A stretch of 64,000 nucleotides of DNA from G965216905 sp965216905 (lineage in GTDB: Bacteria; Actinomycetota; Acidimicrobiia; Spongiisociales; ZC4RG35), in assembly GCA_965216905.1 (NCBI GenBank), contig OZ244213.1, forward strand, positions 868,001 to 932,000, written 5' to 3'. Of this stretch, positions 49,701 through 57,695 are shown one piece after another; the stretch's first letter is position 1; each line of letters begins with the position of its first letter. The notes beneath the pieces are model-generated. The model saw only the letters and a program-made list of their open reading frames with translations, did not search any database and had not been told where the DNA came from. Made by a program: the position numbers and the translations under genes.

Positions 49701-51209
49701 TCAGCTGAAGAGCTTGGCGGCGGCGTCGACGATCGTGGGGTCGAACAGAGTTCCGGCGCCTTCGATCACCCGCTGAACGGCGGCGCCGGCCGGACGATCC
49801 GGAGCGGACTCGCCCTGCACCGACCAACGATCGAGCGCATCCGCCACGGCGATGATGCGTCCACCCAGAGGGATCGCCTCCCCCTCGAGGCCGTTGGGTC
49901 CCCCAGATCCGTCCCAGTGCTCGTGGTGGGCGGCGACGGCGGTGGCCACGTCTTCCCCCGCCGAGGCCCGCAGCATGTCGGCTCCGTCGGTGGCGTGGGT
50001 CAGATACTCGGCTGCCCGTTCCTGTCCGACCGAGTCGGGAGTGGCGCCGACCAGCTCCTCGTCGAACCGGAGCTTTCCGATGTCGTGGAGACGAGCAGCC
50101 AGCCGAACCCGTAGGGCGTATCGGGCATCCAGCCCCACGGCCTCGGACAGCGCCATCGCGTGACGCGACACTCGCTCGCCGTGGGAGGCCGGATAGGCAT
50201 CCCGCTCCTCCACGGTGGCGATGGCCTTGAGCACCGAAGCGAGCTCGGTGCCCGCCGCCAGCGACAGCGCCAGCCGATCCGGGCCGATGACCCCGATGTC
50301 CGGGTGTTCCGCCGAGTGACGCATCCCGCTGTAGGCCAGCTCCCGAAGCGTTTCCACCTGTGAGGTCGCCTCGGGCCCGGCGTGGCCGACGGCCAGCGCC
50401 ATCCCGCCCGCCCGGTCGGGCGAGAACCGAGCGGTCATCGAAACCAGCTCTTGGGCCAACACCTCGAACTCCAGGGGCCCGAGACGGTCCGCCACGATGG
50501 CGAACTCGTAGGGCTCCACGGCATATACCTCGGCTCCGTGCTGACGACACAGCTCTTCGAACTGGAGTGCCAGCCGTCTGCGGACCAACTCCCGTGCGTC
50601 GGTGCTCATCCGCCGGGTCGCCTCCTGCATGCCGACGACCGTGGCAAACGCCAGTCTGGGGATGAAGCTGCCGTCACTGCGCAACAGTCGGGCGCCAAGG
50701 GCTCCGGGACCGGGGAGGTTGGTGACCTCGTCACGATCGTCCCCCACCTGACCGAGGCGGTTGAGTCGCCGATCGAGCGACTGCTCGTAGGTATCGACCA
50801 GGCCGGCCTCGTGCGGGCCGGCACCGGCGAAGGCCACCACCGCCCCTTCGTTCCCCTCGGCGATGAGGGCGGTTGCCCCGGTTGCGAGCATCTCCACGGC
50901 GATGTTCTCGCCGCCGGGATGAACGATGGCCAGAATCGGAACCGAGACCTTGCCTCGGATGTCGCCGACGATCGACGCCGGCGTGCCGGCGGGGAGCCGA
51001 GTGGAGACCGCCACCAGCGTCGCCTCCGTCAGACGAGCTTCGTCGTCGACCACTGTGACGTGGCCGGTCGAGGCGAGACGGGTCCGGGCGGCGTCGGACA
51101 GCCAGAACGCCACCACCGTGAGATGGACATCGGCATCGCGGTGTTCACCGGCGGGATCGCCGGCTGCTTCATCTGGTACGTCGAGGACGGCGCCCTGTGG
51201 GTCCGACAC
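49701..51209 (-). CDS. HD-GYP-domain protein (probable cyclic-di-GMP phosphodiesterase)
   Basis: 502 residues. The C-terminal third is an HD-GYP domain: YPASHGERVSRHAMALSEAV, LRVRLAARLHDIGKLRFDEE with the HD pair, and AAHHEHWDGSGGPNGLEGEA, where the family HHExxDGxGYP is altered to GSGGPNG. The first 160 residues look like a receiver fold and residues about 170-330 like a degenerate GGDEF domain without a GGDEF motif. AAGGAGGTAGCC precedes GTG 51209. c-di-GMP turnover commonly sets motility, which fits its place inside the flagellar locus. Confidence 0.85.
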   Translation of the reverse strand: MSDPQGAVLDVPDEAAGDPAGEHRDADVHLTVVAFWLSDAARTRLASTGHVTVVDDEARLTEATLVAVSTRLPAGTPASIVGDIRGKVSVPILAIVHPGGENIAVEMLATGATALIAEGNEGAVVAFAGAGPHEAGLVDTYEQSLDRRLNRLGQVGDDRDEVTNLPGPGALGARLLRSDGSFIPRLAFATVVGMQEATRRMSTDARELVRRRLALQFEELCRQHGAEVYAVEPYEFAIVADRLGPLEFEVLAQELVSMTARFSPDRAGGMALAVGHAGPEATSQVETLRELAYSGMRHSAEHPDIGVIGPDRLALSLAAGTELASVLKAIATVEERDAYPASHGERVSRHAMALSEAVGLDARYALRVRLAARLHDIGKLRFDEELVGATPDSVGQERAAEYLTHATDGADMLRASAGEDVATAVAAHHEHWDGSGGPNGLEGEAIPLGGRIIAVADALDRWSVQGESAPDRPAGAAVQRVIEGAGTLFDPTIVDAAAKLFS

Positions 51210-51306
51210 GGTCGGCTACCTCCTTGGTGCACCCCGGGGCCGCAGCGCTCCAGGGCTTGGCAGATCTGTCGGCAGAAAACCCCGGTGGATAACTGCGGAA
51301 TCGCCC

Positions 51307-51333
51307 TTGAGTCGGGCGTCATCTCGCCGACGG
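51307..51333 (+). promoter_or_regulatory. Sigma-28-type promoter of the first FlgN-like gene
   Basis: TTGA (51307-51310), 15 bases, GCCGACGG (51326-51333), in the 206-base gap between the divergent HD-GYP and FlgN-like genes. Transcript start near 51340. Confidence 0.6.
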
Positions 51334-51415
51334 TACCTCCACGCAGCCCCGACGATCGGGGTCGAGACACGCGACCATATCCGGCCGAACGGGTAAGAGG
51401 TCAGCGAGGAGCAGC

Positions 51416-51955
51416 ATGCCACCCACCACCGACCCCGCCTCGCAGTCTGCGGACCGGACGCGCTTCCTCACCCTGGCCGGGCTGTTGGGTCGGGAGTGTG
51501 ACCTCATCGACCGGCTGGTTTTCAAACTCGCCGAAGCCGAGCTTCTGGCGACGGCCGGGGAGGCCAGGTTCATGGGGTTCATGGTCGACGAAATCGACGA
51601 GATCACCGAGGAATTGGGATCGATCGAGCTGGCCCGTGGGCTGCTGGTGTCCGACATCGCCCACCAGGCGGGACTCGACAGCGACGACGTGCCGTTGTCA
51701 CGGATCGTCGAGCTCGCTCCACGCGAGGTGGACGAACCGCTCCGCCACGTCCGCCGACGCCTGTCGGCCGCCACCGAAGAACTGTCGATGGCGACGATTC
51801 GAGGACGGGCGACGATCGACGCCCGACTCGATGAGTTGCGAATGGTGCTGGACCGTATCGAACCGGCGGTGGTGAATCGCCAGGGCTACAACCGCTGGGG
51901 GGGAGGCGTCGCCGGGGTATCGGCCTCGCCCACCCGGTTCAACCACTCGGCCTGA
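51416..51955 (+). CDS. FlgN-like export chaperone (copy 1)
   Basis: 179 residues, helical. The block LLGRECDLIDRLVFKLAEAE, then LLATAGEARFMGFMVDEIDE is parallel to the same region of the FlgN gene at 55008 (LLEFLLFKLVTANLVLISND with RFVPSAISEVERVMEEV). FlgN family chaperones guard FlgK and FlgL before export. This copy stands alone under its own sigma-28-type promoter, convergent with csrA. GCGAGGAGCAGC precedes ATG 51416. The C-terminal 30 residues (Gly/Asn/Ser-rich) have no counterpart. Confidence 0.6.
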   Translation: MPPTTDPASQSADRTRFLTLAGLLGRECDLIDRLVFKLAEAELLATAGEARFMGFMVDEIDEITEELGSIELARGLLVSDIAHQAGLDSDDVPLSRIVELAPREVDEPLRHVRRRLSAATEELSMATIRGRATIDARLDELRMVLDRIEPAVVNRQGYNRWGGGVAGVSASPTRFNHSA

Positions 51956-51978
51956 CGCGGGCGCTCGAGGCGGAGCGG

Positions 51979-52227
51979 TCAGCGCTGCGGGTCGGAACGA
52001 CGGGGTGCCGGGGCCTTCGAGAGGGCTTCCCGGGCGTATCGAGCACCCTCGACGGCCGTGATGTTCTGCTGCCTGACCTGCTCGTAGATCTCTTCGCGAT
52101 GCACCTGCACGTCTCGGGGAGCGTCGATCCCGATTCGAACGTGCCCACCCTTGATCTCGATCACCGTGACGACGATGTCCTGACCGACCATGATCGACTC
52201 ACCGGGTCGACGTGCCAGGACCAGCAT
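51979..52227 (-). CDS. csrA: Carbon storage regulator CsrA
   Basis: 82 residues. MLVLARRPGESIMVGQDIVV and VTVIEIKGGHVRIGIDAPRD, VQVHREEIYEQVRQQN match CsrA throughout, including Arg44-type RIGIDAP. About 20 extra residues trail the domain. It binds GGA sites in mRNA leaders; two such sites are in the fliC leader of this window. Its ATG shares a base with the fliW stop, so antagonist and regulator are made together. Confidence 0.95.
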   Translation of the reverse strand: MLVLARRPGESIMVGQDIVVTVIEIKGGHVRIGIDAPRDVQVHREEIYEQVRQQNITAVEGARYAREALSKAPAPRRSDPQR

Positions 52228-52715
52228 CAGGCGCCGGGGAGTTTGATCGGGGTCCTGGCCTCGTAATCCGACCCGGTCAGAACCAGTTGAGCTCCTCGTC
52301 GAGTGGTGCTGTTCACCACGAACGGCCCCAGGAGGTTGAGGGCGACCTCGCCGGTGTCGGCGTCGACGGAGACCGGGACGAACAGGATGGCGTCGTCGGG
52401 CGACTCGAGCTCGAGCTGTGCCTGCTCCACTTCACCCACGACCGGGGTGTAATCAGGGAAGAACAACCAGGGTACGCAGACGATCATCGCAACGTCCACC
52501 TCGTCGACGCTCTGCAACTGCTGAAACGCACCGTCTTCTCGGAACTCGACGATGATGAACCGCTTCAGATGCGGGAAGCCGGGGATGCCGTCGTGGAAAT
52601 GGAGGACCTTGTCCTCCAGGTCGCTCGGTGCGGCCTCTGTCGTCACGTCGTCTCCATCCGCCAGATCTCCATCTACCAGCTCTCCATCCACCGGGGGTGG
52701 CACGGTTCCAGGCAC
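52227..52715 (-). CDS. fliW: Flagellar assembly factor FliW
   Basis: 162 residues. The FliW core starts near residue 35: VLHFHDGIPGFPHLKRFIIV, then FQQLQSVDEVDVAMIVCVPW and LFFPDYTPVV; LNLLGPFVVNSTTRRGAQLV is the C-terminal signature. The first 30 residues are an acidic repeat (VDGELVDGDLADGDD), so GTG 52715 may not be the true start and a later GTG is possible. FliW binds CsrA or flagellin and thereby links flagellin level to its translation. Confidence 0.9.
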   Translation of the reverse strand: MPGTVPPPVDGELVDGDLADGDDVTTEAAPSDLEDKVLHFHDGIPGFPHLKRFIIVEFREDGAFQQLQSVDEVDVAMIVCVPWLFFPDYTPVVGEVEQAQLELESPDDAILFVPVSVDADTGEVALNLLGPFVVNSTTRRGAQLVLTGSDYEARTPIKLPGA

Positions 52716-52751
52716 CGCAAGGTTACCGTCGGGACCACCGACGACCTCGAC

Positions 52752-53636
52752 TCATCGCAGGAAGTCGATCAGCGAAGACTGCGACGACCGAGCGAATGCC
52801 GCCAATGCCGACTGATAGGCGGTCTCCTGCATCTGCAGCTCCATGACCGCCTCGGCCAGATCGACGTCCTCCAGCGAGCTCAGATGGCCCTTCAGGGTGC
52901 CGATGTCGGTGGCGATGCGTTGCTTGGCGGATTCGATGCGCGACCCGGCCGACCCGAGTTCGGTGAGCGCACCGAGCATGGTCTCCATCGACGCATCGAT
53001 CTCGGCGATTGCGTTCTCGATCCCGGCGGTGTCGTCTGCCAGAAGCGCCGTCTCGAAGTCGTCGAGCACCGTGAAGACGTCTTTCCCCGCGGTGAACCCG
53101 AAGGCATCGTCGGCGGTGACGTTGACCGTGACCACTTCGGACTCGTCGATGCGGCGACGAACCTGCCCGTCGTCGCCCAGATAGGTCCAGACACCGCCCA
53201 GCCGCTCGACCGCATCGGTCTGGGCGAACCCGGAGAACAGGCCCCGGCCCTGATGTTGGGCGTTGGCCACCTCGACCATCCCGGACCGCAGGGCGGCTAC
53301 CTCGCGAGCGATCGCCGATCGGCTGTCGGCGCTCAGCGACGAGCCCCCGGCCACCGCCAGCTCACGGGCTCGCTGGAGGTGCTGGATGCCGGCCTGGAGC
53401 TTGGTGTCGGCGAGGTTGACCCACATTTCGCCGTCGTTGGCGTTCCGAAGCTCCTGTTCCCGAGTCCGCAGTCCCGCCCGAAGCTCCAAGGCCTTGTCCA
53501 TGCCCGTTGCATCGTCTGACGGGCGCTGGAGCCTGCGGCCGCTCGACATCCGCTGCTGGCTCTCGGTGAAGGATTCGAGCGTCTGGTTCACGCGATTGAC
53601 GTTGGCGTAGTACGAGCCGAGGTGGGTTACGCGCAT
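52752..53636 (-). CDS. flgL: Flagellar hook-associated protein FlgL (HAP3)
   Basis: 294 residues. Flagellin-like ends: MRVTHLGSYYANVNRVNQTL, MSSGRRLQRPSDDATGMDKA at the N terminus; LKGHLSSLEDVDLAEAVMEL and MQETAYQSALAAFARSSQSS, LIDFLR at the C terminus. It joins hook to filament above FlgK. ATG 53636 is preferred over a start seven codons earlier because it follows GGAAGGTGATGCC and aligns with the family start. Four bases separate it from flgK. Confidence 0.93.
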   Translation of the reverse strand: MRVTHLGSYYANVNRVNQTLESFTESQQRMSSGRRLQRPSDDATGMDKALELRAGLRTREQELRNANDGEMWVNLADTKLQAGIQHLQRARELAVAGGSSLSADSRSAIAREVAALRSGMVEVANAQHQGRGLFSGFAQTDAVERLGGVWTYLGDDGQVRRRIDESEVVTVNVTADDAFGFTAGKDVFTVLDDFETALLADDTAGIENAIAEIDASMETMLGALTELGSAGSRIESAKQRIATDIGTLKGHLSSLEDVDLAEAVMELQMQETAYQSALAAFARSSQSSLIDFLR

Positions 53637-53640
53637 GGCA

Positions 53641-55008
53641 TCACCTTCCGACCACACCGGTGCGGTTGATCAACGTGTCGAGCGTCTGGTCGACCGCAGT
53701 CATGACCCGAGCGGCGGCCTCATAGGCCCGCTGGTACGTGAGGAGATTCACCATCTCTTCGTCGATCGATACTCCGTGGCCGCTGAGTCGGGCGGAGTCG
53801 GCCGACGCGGCCAGGTCGGCATGGGACGCCGCCGTCGCTCGTGCCGACGCGGTGGTCGCTCCCACGCTGCCGATCATGGCACGAGCGGCACCGTCGATCG
53901 TGTCGGTGCCACCGAGCGCCGCCAAGGCGCTGCGAAGACCGCTGAGGGCCTCGGCGTTGACTCCGTCGAAGGCGGCCACCGGTGGGCCGGCCGATCCGGC
54001 GGCTGCCAGGTCCGCGGGGTCGGTGATGGCGACCTCGAGCGTCGAAGCGGCCGAACCCGGGGCGTAGTTAAGGAGGGGTCCACCCGCTGCGCCGGAGCGG
54101 GTGAAGCCGGTCACGTGCTGGGCGTTCAGGGCGTCTGCGAGCTCGGAAGCAAACGTGTCGAGACTCTGGCGAAGCGGAGGCAGCTCGACCTCCAGGAACG
54201 ATCGATACCCGGCGAGGACTCCGCCCGGCTCAACCACCGTGCCGGTGCTGTGGACCACCGTGCCGGCACCGTCCACACTCAACAAGCTGGCCGCGGTGTC
54301 GTGAACGAGTGCCAGGCCGTTGAGGCTGACCCGCACAGACCCGGAGTCCGTGACGGTTGCGGTCGCTCCCGTCAGCTCTGCAAGGCGGTCGACGAGCCGG
54401 TCCCGCTCGTCCGCCAGATCGTTGGACCCGCCGGGGGCGCCGCGGCTCGACAGGATGGATCGATTGAGATCTGCGACCTGTCGAATCAGGGCGTTCGCCT
54501 CGGTCACGACATCTTCCTGTCGGGTGCGGGCCGAGGCCTCGGCCGACTCCCATGCCCGAGCCAGCGTCCGGACGCGATCGGTGAGTTCACCGAGCCGAGC
54601 GAGCACACCCTGCCGCGCCGCACCGTCCGGTGGGTCGAGCGACCAGTCTTCGAAGGCCGACCACATGGAACCGAGCGCGGCGGTCACTCCCCCGTCCGGC
54701 TCCCCCAGTGCCGACTCGGCGGACATCAACAGTTCGCCCAGCGTGCGGTACTGCGCCTGGCCGGCGATCGAGGATCGATAACGGAGGTCGAGGACTTCGT
54801 TGCGAGCTCGCGAGATGTCGTCGATCGAAACACCGGTGCCGATCTTCCCGAAGGGCGTCGTGTGCGGGTAACGGGTGGCGAGATCGACTCGCTGTCGGGT
54901 ATATCCGTCCGTACCTGCGTTGGCGATGTTGTGTGACGTGGTGTCCATGCCCGCCTGGGCGGCCTGCAAACCACTGAACGCCGTGAAGAGAGAGACGAAG
55001 TCGCTCAT
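53641..55008 (-). CDS. flgK: Flagellar hook-associated protein FlgK (HAP1)
   Basis: 455 residues. N terminus FVSLFTAFSGLQAAQAGMDT followed by TSHNIANAGTDGYTRQRVDL; the middle has VADLNRSILSSRGAPGGSND then LADERDRLVDRLAELTGATA; the C terminus DEEMVNLLTYQRAYEAAARV ends MTAVDQTLDTLINRTGVVGR. Forms the first hook-filament junction ring. One base is shared with the flgN stop. Confidence 0.95.
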   Translation of the reverse strand: MSDFVSLFTAFSGLQAAQAGMDTTSHNIANAGTDGYTRQRVDLATRYPHTTPFGKIGTGVSIDDISRARNEVLDLRYRSSIAGQAQYRTLGELLMSAESALGEPDGGVTAALGSMWSAFEDWSLDPPDGAARQGVLARLGELTDRVRTLARAWESAEASARTRQEDVVTEANALIRQVADLNRSILSSRGAPGGSNDLADERDRLVDRLAELTGATATVTDSGSVRVSLNGLALVHDTAASLLSVDGAGTVVHSTGTVVEPGGVLAGYRSFLEVELPPLRQSLDTFASELADALNAQHVTGFTRSGAAGGPLLNYAPGSAASTLEVAITDPADLAAAGSAGPPVAAFDGVNAEALSGLRSALAALGGTDTIDGAARAMIGSVGATTASARATAASHADLAASADSARLSGHGVSIDEEMVNLLTYQRAYEAAARVMTAVDQTLDTLINRTGVVGR

Positions 55009-55508
55009 CAGAGCACTCGATCCACGGTGGTCGCTCGCCCTGCGACCGCGGCGCTACGCCCCGCCGAGTCATAGGTCAGCCCATCGGCCAACCCCAGCGT
55101 CCCCCGGATGCCCTCCAGCCCGACCGAGGCGAGCCGACGGTTCTCGCGAGTCAGCTCCTCGATCTCTCCAACCAACTCCAGAAACCCGGCTCGATGGTCC
55201 TGGAAATGGGGGCGCACCTCATTCGGCGCGTGCGTTGCCAGGTACTCCAACGACAGCCGATCGGCCGGCACCTTCCATTCGCCGGCCAGCTTCTCGAGCG
55301 CGAAGGCCCGATGGCCTTCTGCTTTGCGAACCTCTTCCATCACCCGCTCGACTTCCGAGATGGCAGACGGGACGAAGCGGTGGTCGTTGGAGATGAGCAC
55401 CAGATTGGCCGTGACCAGTTTGAACAGCAGGAACTCGAGGAGGTGCCGCTCGTACCAGAGCGTGTCCACCAAGCTCGAAAAGCGCGATGCTGGAAGTGTC
55501 GGGACCAT
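55008..55508 (-). CDS. flgN: Flagellar chaperone FlgN (copy 2, in the flgKL operon)
   Basis: 166 residues from ATG 55508; GTG 55511 and 55514 are alternatives. Helical: FSSLVDTLWYERHLLEFLLF, KLVTANLVLISNDHRFVPSA, and EIEELTRENRRLASVGLEGI, typical of FlgN. First gene of flgN-flgK-flgL-fliW-csrA. The minus-strand sigma-28-type -10 ends at 55519, so the transcript should begin about at the start codon, i.e. a leaderless or nearly leaderless mRNA. Confidence 0.85.
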   Translation of the reverse strand: MVPTLPASRFSSLVDTLWYERHLLEFLLFKLVTANLVLISNDHRFVPSAISEVERVMEEVRKAEGHRAFALEKLAGEWKVPADRLSLEYLATHAPNEVRPHFQDHRAGFLELVGEIEELTRENRRLASVGLEGIRGTLGLADGLTYDSAGRSAAVAGRATTVDRVL

Positions 55509-55518
55509 CACCACATGT

Positions 55519-55545
55519 CGGTCGGCCGGTCCGCAGGTCAGGTAA
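55519..55545 (-). promoter_or_regulatory. Sigma-28-type promoter of flgN-flgK-flgL-fliW-csrA
   Basis: On the minus strand, TTAC (55545-55542), 15 bases, GCCGACCG (55526-55519). It sits back to back with the flgE promoter. The -10 ends only about 10 bases from the flgN start codon. Confidence 0.65.
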
Positions 55546-55577
55546 GGGTCAAAATGCCCTGTCTCACCCGGAATCGC

Positions 55578-55604
55578 TTAAGTCGATCGAGGGGGCGCCG
55601 ACCG
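55578..55604 (+). promoter_or_regulatory. Sigma-28-type promoter of flgE
   Basis: TTAA (55578-55581), 15 bases, GCCGACCG (55597-55604). The inferred transcript has an unusually long leader of about 125 bases before the flgE ATG. Confidence 0.65.
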
Positions 55605-55679
55605 TGCCCGTCGAGCAACCATCGTTTCGGCGATGTGCGGGGACCGGCCGCACGCTCGGCAAGTGAGGACCCCAGGGAC

Positions 55680-55696
55680 GGGGTTTGCCCAACCCC
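55680..55696 (+). other. Hairpin in the long flgE leader
   Basis: GGGGTT (55680-55685) pairs with AACCCC (55691-55696) around a five-base loop, 38 bases before the flgE start. It may affect translation or mRNA stability. I could not fit the leader to a known riboswitch. Confidence 0.45.
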
Positions 55697-55734
55697 CATG
55701 GACGGCGCGACTCACCACGAGAGGTGATGCCAAC

Positions 55735-56961
55735 ATGATGCGCTCGATGTTCTCAGGAGTCACCGGTCTCCGATCCCATCAAACGATGATGGACGTGGTC
55801 GGAAACAACATCGCCAACGTCAACACCGCCGGGTACAAGAGTGCCCAAGTGACGTTCGAAGAAGCTCTGGCCCAGACGCTGCAGGGCCCCGCCGGGGCCG
55901 GCAACAGCCGAGGCGGAATCAACCCGCTGCAGATCGGACTCGGTGTCAAGGTGGCCTCGATCGACGGTGTGTTCACCCAGGGGGCAACCCAGGTCACGGG
56001 ACGCCCCACCGACCTGGCCATCTCCGGCGACGGCTTCTTCATGCTGGAGCTCGATGGTCAGCGGGTCTACACCCGGGCCGGCTCATTCCGTTGGGATGAG
56101 AGCGGGAACCTGGTCGCACCCGGCGGCTACCTCGTTCAGGGCTGGACTGCCGACAACCAGGGCAACATTGCCACCCAGACGGCCGTCGGACCGATCAACC
56201 TCCCGCTGTCGCAGGTGATCGAACCGGTGGAGACGGCCACCGTCGAGATCGGCGGAAACCTCTCCGCCGACGCCGCCATCGGCGACACCCACGTCACCTC
56301 GATCGTCACCTACGACTCGCTGGGCGAGGCCCACGAGGTGTTGGTCACGTACGAGAAGACCGGGTCGAACACGTGGGAGGCCACCGCCGAGATGGACGGC
56401 AACGCCCTCACGCTCAGCAGCACGACCCTCACGTTCGACACGCAGGGCAATCTCACCAGCCCGGCGACCGTTTCGTTGAGCGGCTACACGCCCCCCGGCG
56501 CCGATCCGATCGCCATCGACCTCGACCTGGCCAGCTCGGCCCCACTCGTGCAGTTCGGTGGAAGCGGCACGGCCGAGGCCTACGACCAGGATGGAAACGC
56601 GATCGGGTTCCTCAACAACTTCGCGATCTCCGAGAACGGCACGATCAGCGGCATCTTCTCCAACGGGGAGACCAAGGTGCTGGCGATGATCGCCACTGCC
56701 ACCTTCAACAACCCCTCCGGTCTCATCCGGGCCGGAGAGACCCACTTCCAGGCCACGGTCAACTCGGGCGAACCGATCATCGGCGAGCCGGGAACCGGAA
56801 ACCGCGGCCTCGTCGCGGCCGGTGCGTTGGAGATGAGCAACGTCGATCTGGCGCTGGAGTTCACCAACCTCATCATTGCCCAGCGTGGATTCCAGGCAAA
56901 CAGCCGGGTCATCACGTCCTCGGACGAGGTCCTCAACGATCTGGTCAACCTCAAGCGCTGA
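55735..56961 (+). CDS. flgE: Flagellar hook protein FlgE
   Basis: 408 residues. N terminus MRSMFSGVTGLRSHQTMMDV, VGNNIANVNTAGYKSAQVTF; then RPTDLAISGDGFFMLELDGQ and RVYTRAGSFRWDESGNLVAP; C terminus LEMSNVDLALEFTNLIIAQR, GFQANSRVITSSDEVLNDLV. These are the FlgE/F/G family marks, and the long middle domain (about residues 150-330) says hook rather than rod. GAGAGGTG precedes ATG 55735. It stands alone, away from flgD; no flgF or flgG is in the window. Confidence 0.93.
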   Translation: MMRSMFSGVTGLRSHQTMMDVVGNNIANVNTAGYKSAQVTFEEALAQTLQGPAGAGNSRGGINPLQIGLGVKVASIDGVFTQGATQVTGRPTDLAISGDGFFMLELDGQRVYTRAGSFRWDESGNLVAPGGYLVQGWTADNQGNIATQTAVGPINLPLSQVIEPVETATVEIGGNLSADAAIGDTHVTSIVTYDSLGEAHEVLVTYEKTGSNTWEATAEMDGNALTLSSTTLTFDTQGNLTSPATVSLSGYTPPGADPIAIDLDLASSAPLVQFGGSGTAEAYDQDGNAIGFLNNFAISENGTISGIFSNGETKVLAMIATATFNNPSGLIRAGETHFQATVNSGEPIIGEPGTGNRGLVAAGALEMSNVDLALEFTNLIIAQRGFQANSRVITSSDEVLNDLVNLKR

Positions 56962-56974
56962 CCCATCCTGACAT

Positions 56975-57005
56975 GACGGCGGGCTCCGGTTGGGGGCTCG
57001 CCGTC
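56975..57005. terminator. Hairpin between convergent flgE and the response-regulator gene
   Basis: GACGGCG (56975-56981) pairs with CGCCGTC (56999-57005); further pairing inside is possible. It begins 13 bases after the flgE stop. No T-run; likely a bidirectional terminator. Confidence 0.45.
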
Positions 57006-57035
57006 GTGGCGCGTCGCGGCGTCTCGTCACCGACA

Positions 57036-57695
57036 TCATCGTGCCGGCGGCGAGACCAACCCGATCTCGTACGCACCGATGACGAGGTGGACACGATCCC
57101 GGGCGTCCAGTTTCGTCAGCAGGTGCGACACGTGCGTCTTGACGGTGGACATGCCGATCCCCAATTCGGCGGCGATCTCACCGTTCGTCTTCCCTCTCCC
57201 CACCAGCGTCAACACGTCGATTTCGCGACTGGTCAGTCGATCATCGGACGGCACGGCGGGTTGCGGCGGGACGGAAACGAAGTGGGTGATGAGCCGCTCG
57301 GTGAGCCGAGGAGCAAGCAAGGACTCCCCTCCGACGACCCGCCGAATCCCGTCGAGCAACCGGTCGGGAGTGGCGTCCTTCAGCAGGAAGCCACTCGCCC
57401 CCGCCTTCAACGCTGCGTAGACGTACTCGTCGAGATCGAACATGCTGAGCACCAACACCCGGGTCGAGACCAGCGCCGGATCCCGGCAGATCTCGGCGGT
57501 CGCTTCGATACCGTCGAGCATGGGCATCCTCACGTCCATCAGCACCAGGTCGGGCCGGGTCTCCACCGCGAGCGCCACGGCCGCACGACCGTCTCCCGCC
57601 TGACCGACCACGGCCAGATCCGGCTCCGACTCGAGGAGTCGCGCCAGGCTCACCCGCATCAACTCGTGGTCGTCGGCGAGCATGACCCGCATCAT
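57036..57695 (-). CDS. NarL/LuxR-family response regulator
   Basis: 219 residues. Receiver domain: MRVMLADDHELMRVSLARLL, phosphoacceptor Asp in PDLVLMDVRMPMLDGIEAT, Thr/Ser region VLVLSMFDLDEYVYAALKAG, Lys in GFLLKDATPDRL. The C-terminal LuxR helix-turn-helix is LTSREIDVLTLVGRGKTNGE then IAAELGIGMSTVKTHVSHLL. The start overlaps the kinase stop (ATGATG), so the pair forms a two-component system; the divergent ABC transporter is the likely target. Confidence 0.92.
   Translation of the reverse strand: MMRVMLADDHELMRVSLARLLESEPDLAVVGQAGDGRAAVALAVETRPDLVLMDVRMPMLDGIEATAEICRDPALVSTRVLVLSMFDLDEYVYAALKAGASGFLLKDATPDRLLDGIRRVVGGESLLAPRLTERLITHFVSVPPQPAVPSDDRLTSREIDVLTLVGRGKTNGEIAAELGIGMSTVKTHVSHLLTKLDARDRVHLVIGAYEIGLVSPPAR

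Noticed and set aside
49218..49776. Several overlapping Cys/His/Arg-rich open frames on both strands across the dyad array
   Set aside because: They are periodic by-products of the repeats in all frames and have no ribosome binding site or family match.
55605..55734. Cyclic-di-GMP riboswitch in the long flgE leader
   Set aside because: The leader is structured, but I could not align it with the conserved GEMM core elements; only a plain hairpin is claimed.
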